Shown piece after piece: positions 1 to 11,757 of a stretch of 64,000 nucleotides of DNA. The stretch is from Lutraria lutraria (Eukaryota; Mollusca; Bivalvia; Venerida; Mactridae), in the NCBI GenBank assembly GCA_964023205.1, contig OZ026847.1, positions 756,501 through 820,500 of the forward strand, read 5' to 3'. Made by a program: the position numbers and the translations under genes. Each line of letters opens with the position of its first letter. Position 1 is the stretch's first letter. Under the pieces are notes generated by a model. The model saw only the letters and a program-made list of their open reading frames with translations. It did not search any database and was not told the DNA's origin.

Positions 1-1091
1 GAACAGAATATATAAACTTATTGTTTCCAAAATTAAACGAACTTGTTGTTGTGATTTTATTTTAGTTCATTAATCTTTCAGTTGAAGTAGACGGACATAC
101 ACAGATACAAGTTAAACAAGGATTATTTTTGATACCAGAAACATAAAAAATCATGTCAAGTTAGAAATCAAATCGAAAATTAGTTGAAAGAAGGAAATAA
201 GCTAAAAACGACCTACGTGTAATTTGAAAAACCAAAAAAAAGTGACAGGCACAATAATGCAATCAAGGATTAAGAACTACATGTATTTAAGTGTAATGTA
301 AGTGGAAAATAGCATACGCGATTCGTATTGAAATAAAATAGCAAAAACAACAAGAGCAGCAGCACCACCAACAACTAAATGATTTGTATTTTATTACACT
401 CGTTCATCTTCAAGATATATATTTGGAGATGAGATCTTTCCTCCTGATGTACACAATTAGTAATCCTATCACTGCATAGATTGGATTATAGTTGTAAAGT
501 TGTTAATATCACGGGCGGGTAAGACACGTTCTAGTTAATAGTCTCAATATAACTTTAGGAGTATAGCACCTATCACAGTTGTACACGTCACGTGACAGAT
601 AGACGTACATAGGTTCTTAGAAAAAAAAGTTGTAACAACAATAAAATTGGTCGAAAATAAGTTAAATTAACCTTCAGTACCTCTGGCCATTCCTGATAAG
701 TGAAAATGAGATTTTGCAGATGAACTGTACTTTTAAATGTCGTGTCTTCCAAAGGACTGTGTTGTTGATTACTGCCACGTGGTTCTAAAGCTAATTCATC
801 TATGTTCGAGCTAGTTTAGGCATTCAAGCATCCAATACTTTTGTTCCGTTTATGGTTAGATATCATTAAGATTTACTAACCAGCATAGTTTTATAAGATG
901 TCGTTTAGATATGATCTTGTTATAGATGATGTTTAAGCATGTTAGTGATGTTGTCTTGGGTTTATTAAAAATAATGTATGCGCGTATGATTCCATAAAGC
1001 TCTGGTTTTTTTGATGACAAAGAGAAAGCCTTGTTTTACCCATCCGATGTCTGTTCCATTGTCTGTGCAACTCATAATTCAGAATATTCGA
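1..1091. other. Non-coding, nothing recognised
   Basis: AT-rich single-copy-looking sequence with no frame above noise, no splice-bounded exon and no repeat structure I can see. Confidence 0.5.
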
Positions 1092-1337
1092 ATTGTTTGT
1101 TTGTTTATTTGAGTTTTACGCCCCTTTTCAACAGAGTCATATGAGGCGGACAGCGTACCTAACTATCGCTCATGGGAAGAGCCAGTACCAGATTTCCATC
1201 CTCCGTAAGCAACTGTCTACTTTCTCACATAAAGAGACATGGTCGGTAGAGAGGCTCGAACCCATGACCCTCTATCAGTGAGAGATTACAGTGATTTGAA
1301 GTCAGCGACCTTAACCACTCGACTACGGAGGCAGGTC
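1092..1337 (-). repeat. tRNA-derived SINE, family A, copy 1
   Basis: Read on the minus strand, the head at the right end has an A-box-like TAGTCGAGTGGTTAAGG and a B-box-like GGTTCGAGCC, with a long variable arm as in Leu/Ser-type tRNAs. The body ends at the left in an (AAAC)n-like tail, seen on the plus strand as TTGTTTGTTTGTTTA. The same body recurs at 15544-15753, 35795-36023 and 36386-36513. The short open frame across it is not a gene. Confidence 0.85.
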
Positions 1338-2859
1338 TCAGAACAGTATTTCATTACAGTGAATGGAATGTCTAATTGAGTTGATATTTAAAACAATACA
1401 ACAATGATTGCTTATATTGCGGGAGGGCCATGATTCATATAAATTATTTAGATTTTTCAGTAACGCAAGTGAAGTTTTGTTGGATAGATATAACATAAGT
1501 GGTTCTTTCAATAAGGATAAAATATTGGCTGCAACTGAGTAAAATGATGAACTGATCCATTGGATAAACATAAAGAAGTTTAGAACGTCTTAAAGAAAAG
1601 TCCATATAATTAATCAGTGTTTGGCCGTAGATATGGTGTCAACATATTCCATTATCAAGTGCTAATTACTTACATTATATACATGTACATAAATCACCTA
1701 TTGACAGCATACAGGACCGTTGAATTTTAAAGCATATCTAAATTTACTACTTTTGAATTCCAATCCAATCAAGTCATTGATCAAATTCTAGCCGCAAAAT
1801 TGAGAACAAAAACGACTTAATACTTTACCAAGCTGTCAGTTTACATTTCAAGAGAAGAACATATTGACGAAATAACTTCATTAATGTAACCCAGCATGTA
1901 ACAGAAGGAACATGACCTTATAAAATCAATGTTGTACCATACTGGTATTACATTTATATCACAGCACAATCAGCATGATTCCAAAATCACCAATGTCTTC
2001 ATCAAACGTACATGCTGCGCAGTTTTTCGTGAAGACTACGCTGTCATGGATCACGAAACGTAAGTTTCATTGGTCAACGACATAAACGATTAATAAACAG
2101 TCAAATCTGCTATTAGCTACTTCCGAATAAAGGCTACATTGTCAATAAAGGTCATTCTTCTAAAAACCGTCTTTTATCATTAAATCAAAATGACCCCGAA
2201 ATAAGGTGACTTGTCAATAAAAGCCATGTTATGTCCATCACAAAAATGGCCTTTGTTCACACATTTGGCTGTACATATACAATATTCAAAACTAAAATAT
2301 TTCTGGTCAGCGATTAACGCCTGGTTCTCGGCCTACTATAAAAAAGCCTAATCAGTAATCGTGCTTAAATTCCTAGTAGGGTTAAAAGGCTTCAGAATAT
2401 GCTTGACATAAAAATCTTCCTGGTTTTATCTAACCTGCAGCCGGAGATGTTCAGTATCTGAAATGTGTTTCTGTAACAAGATAACATGTGATAAAACCGT
2501 CATTGATTTATTCATCTAATTCACGAGAAATCGAAGATTTGTACAAGAAAACCTGATTGGATTTTTTTCAAGTCGTCGGTCGGCAATTTCGCCTTAAATT
2601 GATCTCCAGGTGTTTAAGTTCACGCGCAGCACCGACAGAATTCTTATTATGCGTGCAGGCATTTTGTTGTAGTGTTTTACGTCGTAAATATTGTCGGGAA
2701 TTGTGAAGCACCAAACTGAGTACCTTTAAAACATAGTTCACTCCGTGAATACAATATATTCGTGTCCTAAGAATTATATCGTGGATAAACACTTTTGATT
2801 ACGTGTTACAGCCTATTATCAAATTAAAAAAAACAAAAATCAAATTGTAAAGTAAATGG
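1338..2859. other. Non-coding, nothing recognised
   Basis: Short chance frames only. Around 2150-2270 phrases such as AAGGTCATT and TGACCCCGAAATAAGGTGAC weakly recall sequence near 37150-37260, but not clearly enough to name a family. Confidence 0.45.
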
Positions 2860-3107
2860 TTTGTTTATTAAAGTGTCACCCCTGTTGAAATGACCTACTA
2901 ATATGTTGGCTAATGAGACACATATCTTTTGTGTGGACAGTACCTCCCCAATCCCCTCTCTTTTTGCCGGGCGCCTTGCGGAGATGGGCCTACAGTAATA
3001 ATTAATTAACTTGTTGGTCAGTACTAACCCAGTCTCCACTTGGGTTCGAACCTTCGATCTCTCGCTCGGAAGGCAGATACCCAAACCATTCGGTCACAAT
3101 TGCGGTT
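2860..3107 (-). repeat. tRNA-derived SINE, family C, copy 1
   Basis: The minus strand carries a tRNA-like head at the right end (GACCGAATGGTTTGGGTA, then GAAGGTTCGAACCCAAG). The body holds TAGGCCCATCTCCGC and CAAAAAGAGAGGGGATT and closes with GTGTCTCATTAGCCAAC. The same order of blocks occurs on the plus strand at 49226-49470, so these are two copies of one family. Confidence 0.85.
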
Positions 3108-3620
3108 ATTGTATTTTGTAGTAAATTATAGAGATATATATTTTCCATTGCATTATCATTCTGACATAGATTGGTCAATTTAAAAGTTAACAGTCGGACA
3201 TTAATTGTTATACAGAGTGCTATGCATTCATGAATGCATGATACATTGTATTCAACACAAATTTAGAAATATATCATTTTCTATTTTATTTAAACGGATA
3301 TTGATAAACTCCCACATGCAATTAAGCAAATATATGTTTCCATTATCTGTTTTATTTCACACTATTTCTGATTGAACCTCTTAAAAATTCTCTCTTTTTC
3401 AGTTAGACGTGTTAGTTGCTGTCGTCTAATTACAGTCTTGATTTGATTACCAACAAACGGACTGCATAAACAATGATATATTGATAGTCGGTAGATTTTG
3501 ATCTATATGGCGTTGGAACAAGCGTTAACTGAAACTGTCTTTTTAGCACAACATACTACATTCAGTGTTTGTAGAATAGTATCCTAACGTTTGTTGTCTA
3601 CACCTTGTCGTTTGTGTGTA

Positions 3621-3922
3621 GCCCGCCCGGTTAGCTCAGTGGTTAGATGATTGGTCTTCTAATCAAGAGGTTGCTGAGTTCGAGTCCCGGACGAGGCACA
3701 CACTGTCCGTGACAAATTTGACTGAAGATATTACATCCTATGTTAAATTGTCCCCCACCTCTAAATTATGCGGAGTTGCTTGGCAATAGCTTGCGGATAG
3801 GATGTGGTAAATACGGGTTAAGGCCTAAATGAAGTCCAGGGAAGCTGGTTAGGATAACTAACCGCTACGATATGACTGAAATAATGTTGAAAATGACTAG
3901 ATCCGATGAAACAAATAAATGT
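3621..3922 (+). repeat. tRNA-derived SINE, family B, with Arg(TCT)-like head
   Basis: The first 75 bases fold as a near-complete tRNA: TTAGCTCAGTGGTTAGA (A box), an anticodon loop CTTCTAA that would read as TCT (Arg-like), and GAGTTCGAGTCCC (B box). A non-tRNA body of about 220 bases follows and ends near AAACAAATAAATG. The attached body and tail mark it as a SINE rather than a working tRNA gene. It is the only copy I see here. Confidence 0.75.
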
Positions 3923-5224
3923 TGCTTGTATATCCCTGATTTTGTGTTTATTCATGAAAGAACAAATAACAACTGTTCTGATATGATTAATGAAGCAGTG
4001 TCACATTTAGGAACATTAACTAGTACAACGTAGCTTATTTGTAGGATAATGACTTTCATACATTGTTAAAACAACCAAATGTCTTATCTTATCATTTCAA
4101 CTGAATTGTTAATTTTCTGAGTCGCCAAAACTACATTGTAACATTGTAACTGATGATATCGGAAAGTTTTCTTTTCAAACGATCGACGGTATATTTGTTA
4201 AAAATGGAAAATATGTTGTTTATGCAAATGCATGTGCGACGAATACAAAACATACTGCATGCGCGTACCCAAATGTGTAGACAATGTTTATAAATGACAC
4301 ATTTACAAACGTCTGGTTGTTATAGAAATCACATGATGAATAAAGGCAATGGTGCATATGTGTATAAGTGAGAAGTGGTATATTTTACAAGAAGAAATCA
4401 ATAGAATAGGAGAAACACTTTAACAGGTTTTATATTTATACAGAACAAACTGACGAAACCTCAGACTAAGGTGTGAAATATTTACAATATAGAAGACTTC
4501 ACAGTACGTGCAATCAGAAAACAGAAGATATCCAGACAGTGGGAACAGTAATTACTGAAAGTATATGTTTGTTTACTGGCTGAACTGTCTTCTTACAAGA
4601 AAATATCCATCCTGAAATAGTATTTCTGAAGTAATTACTCGTTACTGTAATAAACTTGCCATTTCGTTGTGATTAAAACAGGCTTTAGTATATTGGTTCA
4701 TTCATTATCAAAATGAAGTGTCTAAGAATCCTGTTTATGTATTAAAGAATTCCACGTGTTACAGATACACGAATTGTCTACATTTAATTTTGTGTGACAT
4801 TGCATGAAAACGTGTTTCATTTTGTATTGTAAGTTTTATTTATGTGTTACATATGTTTATCTGCTGTTTACATGTTTGTTTTTATGTTGTTGACGTATTT
4901 ATTTTATGTTGCTTACGTATAAATTGTATATGCTGTTGACAAATTTGTTTAATGTTGCTTGTACGTATTTCTATGTTGTTTATTTTTTTTGTTTTATTTT
5001 TTACGTATTTGTATGCCAATAAAGACGTCTCGGCTTGTTTTAATTTTGTGAGTCGAGCAAAACATACTCCTCGACAACAGGTAAATATTACTTATACTTA
5101 TATTAAGTCTGTTTTTCAGTTGTCATGTGTTGGAAGACAACTTGGATTTAACTAAGAATGCAAAACAAGTAGATCCCGTAACTTGTGATGTGCACTTCAT
5201 TGCGACAGGACCATGGGCCGGACT
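3923..5224. other. Non-coding, nothing recognised
   Basis: AT-rich. From about 4820 to 5000 there is a loose TTATGTTG/TTTATGT-rich stretch, too irregular to call a tandem repeat. Confidence 0.45.
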
Positions 5225-5715
5225 GTATAAATCTCATATATTTAAATGATAAAGCTACATATATCTCATATATTTGAGTGATGAAGTACATCTTTCTCAT
5301 ATATTTGAATGATGAAAGTATATATATCTCATATATTTGAATGATGAAAGTACATATATCTCATATATTTGAATGATGAAAGTACATATATCTTATATAT
5401 TTAAATGATGAAAGTACATATATCTCATATATTTGAATGATGAAAGTACATATATCTCATATGTTTAAATGATAAAACTACATATATCTCATATATTTAA
5501 ATCTGATAAAAGTACATACATCTCATAGATTTAAATTTGGTAAAAGTACCTGCGTCTCATATATTTAAATTTGGTAAAAGTACATGCATCTCATATATTT
5601 AAATTTGGTAAAAGTACATGCATCTCATATATTTAAATTTGGTAAAAGTACATGCATCTCATATATTTAAATTTGGTAAAAGTACATGCATCTCATATAT
5701 TTAAATTTGCTAAGA
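5225..5715. repeat. AT-rich minisatellite, unit about 32-34 bp
   Basis: About 15 tandem units share the block CTCATATATTT. Units on the left have the variant GAATGATGAAAG (about 32 bp) and units on the right AAATTTGGTAAAAG (about 34 bp), so the array changes type along its length. No coding content. Confidence 0.9.
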
Positions 5716-6138
5716 GAATATACATCACACCATTTTAAATTTGACCCATTTTTATTTCAAATTAAGTTTAAATTTTGAAAATTAAAGTGCATCATGCGGA
5801 ATGTTCATTTATTGTACGTGCAATAATTGAGAGATTCAAAATAATATTGTTTTCTCCAATTTCACTGAGCCACACTTTTACAATCTGGTTGTTGGGACTT
5901 GGTGCTAAACACAGCACACAACCAATGTCGAAATTCCATGGATAACTACTTGTTCTGTCATTTCCGCATATCGTTCATTTCCCTTTTAAGCTTATCATAT
6001 TTTATATTCTATAATCAGAAACTACTTTTTGCACTTATCATTTTATTTCTGTTACATTTTTATTGCACCACGGAGAAGTGACTGTGCAATAGGCTGCAAA
6101 CATCTTACATTATGCCATTATTAAACTTTCATCTCTTA

Positions 6139-6697
6139 CCTTGTCTCATCCTTGTCTTTGGTCGCTTGTCTCATCCTTGTCTTTGGTCGCTTATCTCTCC
6201 CTTGTCTTTGGTCGCTTGTCTCATCCTTGTCTTTGGTCGCTTGTCTCATCCTTGTCTTTGGTCGCTTATCTCATCCTTGTCTTTGGTCGCTTGTCTCATC
6301 CTTGTCTTTGGTCGCTTATCTCTCCCTTGTCTTTGGTCGCTTGTCTCATCCTTGTCTTTGGTCGCTTGTCTCATCCTTGTCTTTGGTCGCTTATCTCTCC
6401 CTTGTCTTTGGTCGCTTGTCTCATCATTGTCTTTGGTCGCTTGTCTCCTCCTTGTCGTTAGTCGCTTATTTCTCCCTTGTCTTTGGTCGCTTGTCTCATC
6501 CTTGTCTTTGGTCGCTTGTCTCCTCCTTGTCTTTGGTCGCTTATCTCTCCCTTGTCTTTTGTCGCTTGTCTCATCCTTGTCTTTGGTCGCTTGTCTCATC
6601 CTTGTCTTTGGTCGCTTATCTCTCCCTTGTCTTTGGTCGCTTGTCTCATCCTTGTCTTTGGTCGCTTGTCTCATCCTTGTCTTTGGTCGCTTATCTC
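6139..6697. repeat. Minisatellite with 25-bp unit and trimeric higher-order pattern
   Basis: About 22 tandem units of 25 bp contain the core CCTTGTCTTTGGTCGCTT. The variable end cycles as GTCTCATC, GTCTCATC, ATCTCTCC, giving a 75-bp trimer that repeats along most of the array. Because 25 is not a multiple of three and the unit lacks stops, several frames stay open on both strands. The resulting 82-205 codon frames are artefacts. Confidence 0.95.
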
Positions 6698-7182
6698 GCA
6701 TCATATGAAAGCATTATCATGTTAGCTTGCTTCATACTTACGTGTAAACTGTATAACTCATTAGTTTAAAAGCAATTATTCGATAAAATTTCAATCACTC
6801 TAAATCATCGCCAAGACTGAGAGTAACAATGTTTGAAATATTAATCACAGGATGGTACAATATGGCTCATAAAATGTCTGGTGTTACTCTTCTCATCCAG
6901 TTCTGAAAGATGTATTAGCTAGGCCTAAACCTATTATCCGTGTAAAGTACGTCACACATTATATTAAATAATGTAAGGTTATCATATTTCAGCCGGAATA
7001 AGATCGCTGGAAGATATTGCCACTAGAAGGATGGTAAATTATGATAACGATACATTTCAGACTGTCTTACTTCTTGCCAGAGCTGACTTAATATATTAGA
7101 TGAAAAAAAGCAATGTAGAACGTTTTGTCCACCAAAAGAAGAATGTTTTGTGTTTTAATCAACATGAGGTTACAGTGAACAC

Positions 7183-7318
7183 GTTGTGAAAACACGAAGT
7201 AATAGTGCCACGTGTACGCAATGTGATAACACGAAGTAATAGTGCCACGTGTACGCAATGTGATAACACGAAGTAACAGTGCAACTTGTACACATTTTGA
7301 TAACACGAAGTGATATCA
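7183..7318. repeat. Short tandem repeat with 37-bp unit
   Basis: About 3.6 copies of a 37-bp unit share GATAACACGAAGTAA and GTGCCACGTGTACGCAA. Two central units are nearly identical and the outer ones are diverged. Confidence 0.85.
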
Positions 7319-7600
7319 TGTCAGATGATGGAGTGTGGTAATAAACCTATATTTCTCCTGAATGTAAATAAAATAAAGATAATGATACGGCTTGATATAG
7401 GATATTCTGTACAAATCAATAGTTGTGGATAATGATGTATTTTCTGACAAGTATTTACTGTAAATAAATCTCGAAACTCGACATAATATGTTCAAGTAAA
7501 GAACACATACACATTAAGAAACAATATCAAATATTTAATCAAAAAGACAAGATATAACGAAAACAAAGCACAATTATAAAATTACTTAGATATTTGATGG

Positions 7601-7795
7601 GACCTCCGTTGTCGAGAGGTTATGGTCTCTATGACTAGTAATCACTAGCCTCTCTCTCGCCGCTGTAAGTTCGAATCCCACCCAGTAATGTAAGCAGCTG
7701 TTTCATCAGTGTACGACAGGGGGCTTCCCCTAATGTTAAAGTCGTGAAATGATCACGGCTCTTGGTGAGATAGTAAACCCCAAAAACAAAAATAC
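7601..7795 (+). repeat. tRNA-derived SINE, family D
   Basis: Starts GGACCTCCGTTGTCGAGAGG (A-box region of a Leu/Ser-type head), has a long variable arm and a B box (AAGTTCGAATCCC), then a body ending in AAACCCCAAAAACAAAAAT. The head resembles that of family A but the body differs. Open frames on the opposite strand are incidental. Confidence 0.7.
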
Positions 7796-8947
7796 AATGT
7801 GTAACATTTGATGCTTTTACGCCAAAATCAAAGCTAATCGTCGGAAAGATATCTGGTCCCATGTTGACGAAAATAACAAGGTTGTAAAAAAATACAATCA
7901 TTTTAAAATGTTCTAAACAGAATTAAGTGAATCTAGCATGTAATGAAGGTGAATGAACATCTATAATGTTAGTTTATTTACTCTATATGACAACAAACAT
8001 TGTTTCAAAATAACTGACAATTATTTATTATCTGTTTTGTGTAATGCAGTGTAATATTTCTATCATTCGTAACATAACCATTTGTCTGAATGTGCTGTAG
8101 CTAGCTATACATTTATAGTGTTGTCATAATTGTTCAATACTCATACCAACATTGCAAAAAGTCAAAACATGTGTAAAAGCAATTACTAAATGGTATGAGA
8201 CAATTTAAGATTAATCAAGATATGCAATAATTGCACGGAAAGATAATTATTTGGAGAATGAGGGGAAATTTCTATCTACATTTTCATTGAATTGGAAAAT
8301 TGACTTCCAGTGTGAAGGAATGCATAAACATGTGCGTTATGTAAATCAAACGTTAGTATAAACTATGTGATTCTATCCGTCGTTACATGTGTCGACATAA
8401 TTCACCATAATGATTGTTATTTCAGCTATTTCTATCCATCGTCATGTCATTTGTCACAATAGACGATAATCAACAAATGACAAAAATAAAAACAATAAAA
8501 ACAGGACGAATAACACATTGTTACAAACAAAATCATACTTAAAATGTGTACAATTATACAAGGTACTCTTGTTTGCCTGTTTTGCTTTTGTGTACACTAT
8601 GTAAATGGTGTCAAATGTAGCATGAACACCCCCTCGTCTTATACGATGACCATGTGACAATAACGAGGTATTTTACCAACAGTGTTTTAAACTTGAGTAA
8701 TGCAGCCGTAAGACACGATGAGACATTAGCTAACTTCACTTCTTTTTTCATATCGCAATATTTTAAAACGGTATCTAAGTACAGACATACAGTGAAATGG
8801 ACGACATTCTAAAAATACACTTTTTGTAATTCAGTACATACAGACAAACAATGTCTTTGTTTTTGAGAAATATACATATCCAGTCAACGGGGAATGGGAA
8901 GAAAATTAGAACTTTTATACGCGTTGGAAATCTTGAAATTCAACCAT
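7796..8947. other. Non-coding, nothing recognised
   Basis: AT-rich with only chance frames. It lies just beyond the putative polyadenylation signals of the minus-strand gene. Confidence 0.45.
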
Positions 8948-8987
8948 TTTATTACATTCATGTCCGAATAAAGGAAGTGACTTTATT
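8948..8987 (-). promoter_or_regulatory. Possible polyadenylation signals for the minus-strand gene
   Basis: Two AATAAA hexamers occur on the minus strand at 8982-8987 and 8948-8953, about 560-600 bases past the TAA at 9544. They would give a 3' UTR of ordinary length. In AT-rich DNA such hexamers arise by chance, so this is suggestive only. Confidence 0.3.
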
Positions 8988-9543
8988 GCCGGAAGATAGC
9001 AATAGGCCCGTAGATGGAAATGCGAATAGAATAAATGAAATACTGCATTTAATGCTTGGAATGAATCAAGATATTGAGTAGGCCTAAATACGATATATAT
9101 GAATACATGACCTTACATTACTTGACGTACAACTAACAGACTGACAAACCCGAGTTAGATAAAATGATTGTAGACATTGAGGAGATATTTACACGAATAA
9201 ACTTAACTGAAAATTGACTTCATGCAAAGGGCAAGCACTAAGCAGTTCATTTGATGTTTGAAATGAATTCATTAGCAATATCGCGATGTATTCCAAGCAG
9301 CTAATCGTTCTCTATTTAAACAGTCGACAAAGATGAGCAATTACGATCGAAAGTGGCCTCTAACAGTTTGAAGTTTTAAAATCGCTAGCTTTGAAAATGA
9401 GAAACATATTAAGTATTTATATGGAGTGGATGTATGCATTTGTGAGCTTCAATTTGATAACACGCTGTTTTGAAAATAATTTTATAAATTCATGATGGAT
9501 ATCCGTACAATAAACCGTCATATTGAGCTTAATACTACAACAT

Positions 9544-10707
9544 TTACACTTTCTCATTGTCATCCTCAATAGATTCTTTTAAACTATTTCTATGATACTC
9601 GGCTAGTGGGACTATATGAAGCTTCATGGTGCCAGCTGTGCTTTGTGAATCTGAAGCGCCATCTATCGGGGGAGACGATAATTCGGCTTGCAGTGGTCTC
9701 TTGGCTTTGGTAAAATAGCTGTCAGTTGATAACATTCGCGAAACTTTCGACCTGTTAAACTCATCGTTTATACTTTCACGTCGACAAGAATCATTAGGAT
9801 ATGAATCTTCACAACTAACAGCCGTTGACAAACTATCACCATTGGCTCGCCGCAAATTCTCTGAGGAGAGTAAGACAGAGTTCCTGAGGGTATTACGAAT
9901 TAAGTAGGGGCCGTTTAGATGAAAGTTCGTATCGTAGACGTATGGATTACAGTATCCGTGTTGGCCATAGCCAGGATCGGCTTCATAAGCTGTTTGATTT
10001 CCGTAAGTATAAGATGGGTTGTTTGACAAGCTACTGTCAGACTGCGTTAGTCCTACTGTAATCGCCATATTTTCACTAAGTGATGACAATTCTTCACTAC
10101 TTTCTTCAAATATGGGATTAATTATCTCTACACCATTGTCATCAACATCAAAGTAGTCTACGGAAAACTGCTTCTTTGGCAATTTCTTATTTGTTACAGT
10201 AATAATATTTCCTGTGTCCGATGTGACAGAAGTCTTTCGTTTACTGATGAAATTTTCAAGTTCACTTGGTGTTTCTCTACTTTCATCATTTGACAGATTA
10301 TCATCGGGTTCTATATCGTTCGGTGTATTGTTTGTGTCTATTAAATAATTACGGTTTTCAAGAGAGGATTCAAGTTTTCTACAAGGTTCTTCTAAACTCG
10401 TATTTTCAAATGACACTACAACGTCATTATTATTAATTTTTTCGTTGACAATATCAGCGCAATCTACTTCATTACATGGTTCAAAACCGTCAACTCTTGA
10501 TGGTGTGATGTCGTCTATCTTTGACGACGAACATGATGTTACACCGCATGATGTCACACCCGTATATTGTGACGTGGAGCACTCGTTTTTTTCTTCGTAG
10601 TCATCATCTCCCAGATTGACATCGACGGAGCTGCCGGAGTCTGGGGACTTTCGTAATAAAGGGTCGTCTTCCGACCCATACTCAGATCCGGAATTATGAC
10701 TGCTGGC
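9544..10707 (-). CDS. Terminal coding exon; acidic Ser/Asn-rich C-terminal tail, family unknown
   Basis: This is the last exon of the minus-strand gene. The acceptor TTTATTCATCAG precedes GCC at 10707 and the frame runs 387 codons to TAA at 9544-9546. An in-frame ATG at 10761 lies upstream of the acceptor inside the intron, so I do not take it as the start. The product begins ASSHNSGSEYGSEDDPLL. It contains an acidic dileucine-type signal (EDDPLL, fitting [DE]xxxL[LI]), an NPxY motif (NPSY), several acidic and serine runs, and a Tyr/Gly/Asn-rich patch (YTYGNQTAYEADPGYG, NPYVYD). It ends in an acidic stretch (ESIEDDNEKV). No enzyme or structural domain is visible. These features suit the cytoplasmic tail of a trafficked surface receptor or adhesion protein, but a soluble disordered protein is possible. 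I do not recognise an orthologue. Confidence 0.85.
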   Translation of the reverse strand, partial: ASSHNSGSEYGSEDDPLLRKSPDSGSSVDVNLGDDDYEEKNECSTSQYTGVTSCGVTSCSSSKIDDITPSRVDGFEPCNEVDCADIVNEKINNNDVVVSFENTSLEEPCRKLESSLENRNYLIDTNNTPNDIEPDDNLSNDESRETPSELENFISKRKTSVTSDTGNIITVTNKKLPKKQFSVDYFDVDDNGVEIINPIFEESSEELSSLSENMAITVGLTQSDSSLSNNPSYTYGNQTAYEADPGYGQHGYCNPYVYDTNFHLNGPYLIRNTLRNSVLLSSENLRRANGDSLSTAVSCEDSYPNDSCRRESINDEFNRSKVSRMLSTDSYFTKAKRPLQAELSSPPIDGASDSQSTAGTMKLHIVPLAEYHRNSLKESIEDDNEKV

Positions 10708-11553
10708 CTGATGAATAAAATATGTTATATGAGTTACAGCATCTGATACACATGGACACATCAGAATAGTCTACATCACATTTCAGTCTAAATAAAAAAT
10801 CTTTTTCGAATGATTTCAGTAAACTCACAATGATTTATCTTGAAGGCAACGTATTCCAAAAATAAAATTATACTAAAGACAACTATACGGAACGTTAACT
10901 TACATTAAATACATGAAAAAACACATAATTATACAATTGTAAAACTATACATATTAAACGTTATGATGCAACTTTGTCTAGGGTGGTACTAATGACAGGT
11001 TTGTTGTACATATTGAAATAGAAAACTAGTTTAAAGACATGCAATAAATAAGTCACCAAATGAATATAAAAATAATTCACATTTATAGAAGACTGAAAAT
11101 CCTTTATTGAGTTTGATTTACACTCTGTTTGTGTTTTAACCTTAAAATAACCTTATATGAATACAAGGTACGATCATCTCATAGTTCATACACTTTATAA
11201 GCAATGACAACAATGATGAACATATAATATCTATATAACAGTTAGAAAATGTGAATCAAATGTGCAGTTTAGTGAATCAATGAAAAAATGTGACAGGCAT
11301 AATTTCAAGATGTGATTGAGTAAATACAAGATTGTATAAAATGGAATGGCGTGGTAAGCCTTTACAATTGTAAACACAAACATACATAGATATAGGGTCT
11401 ACTAAGGTAATTACGGGACAGCTTACACTCCAGATTGTATCCCAAGTAACTATGATAATGTGACGATCTATAATTTCGCGTAGTGATTGTACATTTGTAT
11501 GTTACATTGTATTTCATTAGTAAGACGACACCATAACGGATGATTTACTTTAC
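10708..11553 (-). other. Intron of the minus-strand gene
   Basis: 846 bases between two phase-compatible exons, starting GTAAAGT and ending TTCATCAG on the minus strand. AT-rich with no repeat recognised. Confidence 0.75.
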
Positions 11554-11757
11554 CTTTGTTTTGCTATAAGTCTCCTCGTCAATGTACGCAAGAGATCCAT
11601 GAGAACTACTTCCATCAGAAAGCTGACCCACTGCGTGCACCGGAAGAAGTTGGTTTTGATCGCTACTGTGCTGTGGTGAATTGTGTGAGAGGGAAGGTGG
11701 CGATCTACCATTTCTATTTATTTGAGAATCGCTTCCAGCTTTGGATGCTGGGTGACT
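11554..11757 (-). CDS. Internal coding exon of the same gene; Ser/Asn-rich
   Basis: This minus-strand exon has the acceptor AATTTACAG and the donor AAAG/GTAAAGT. Its 204 bases give exactly 68 codons with both boundaries in phase 0. The peptide starts SHPASKAGSDSQINRNG and ends LAYIDEETYSKTK. It is rich in Ser, Asn, Gln and His and shows no folded-domain signature, so it looks disordered. It joins in frame to the exon at 15357-15480 upstream, across an intron of about 3.6 kb holding the GA-rich minisatellite and a MITE. Downstream it joins in frame to the terminal exon, across an 846-base GT-AG intron (10708-11553). The opposite strand also carries an 89-codon open frame, which I read as a shadow because only the minus strand has matching splice sites. 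Confidence 0.8.

Noticed and set aside
3621..3695. A free-standing tRNA-Arg gene
   Set aside because: The tRNA-like part is continuous with a SINE body and tail.
6112..6769. Overlapping open frames on both strands of the 25-bp array
   Set aside because: Artefacts of a stop-free repeat; no unique sequence beyond the array is coding.
10708..10761. In-frame ATG upstream of the terminal exon as a translation start
   Set aside because: It lies in the intron before a clear acceptor (TTCATCAG), and an upstream exon joins in phase.
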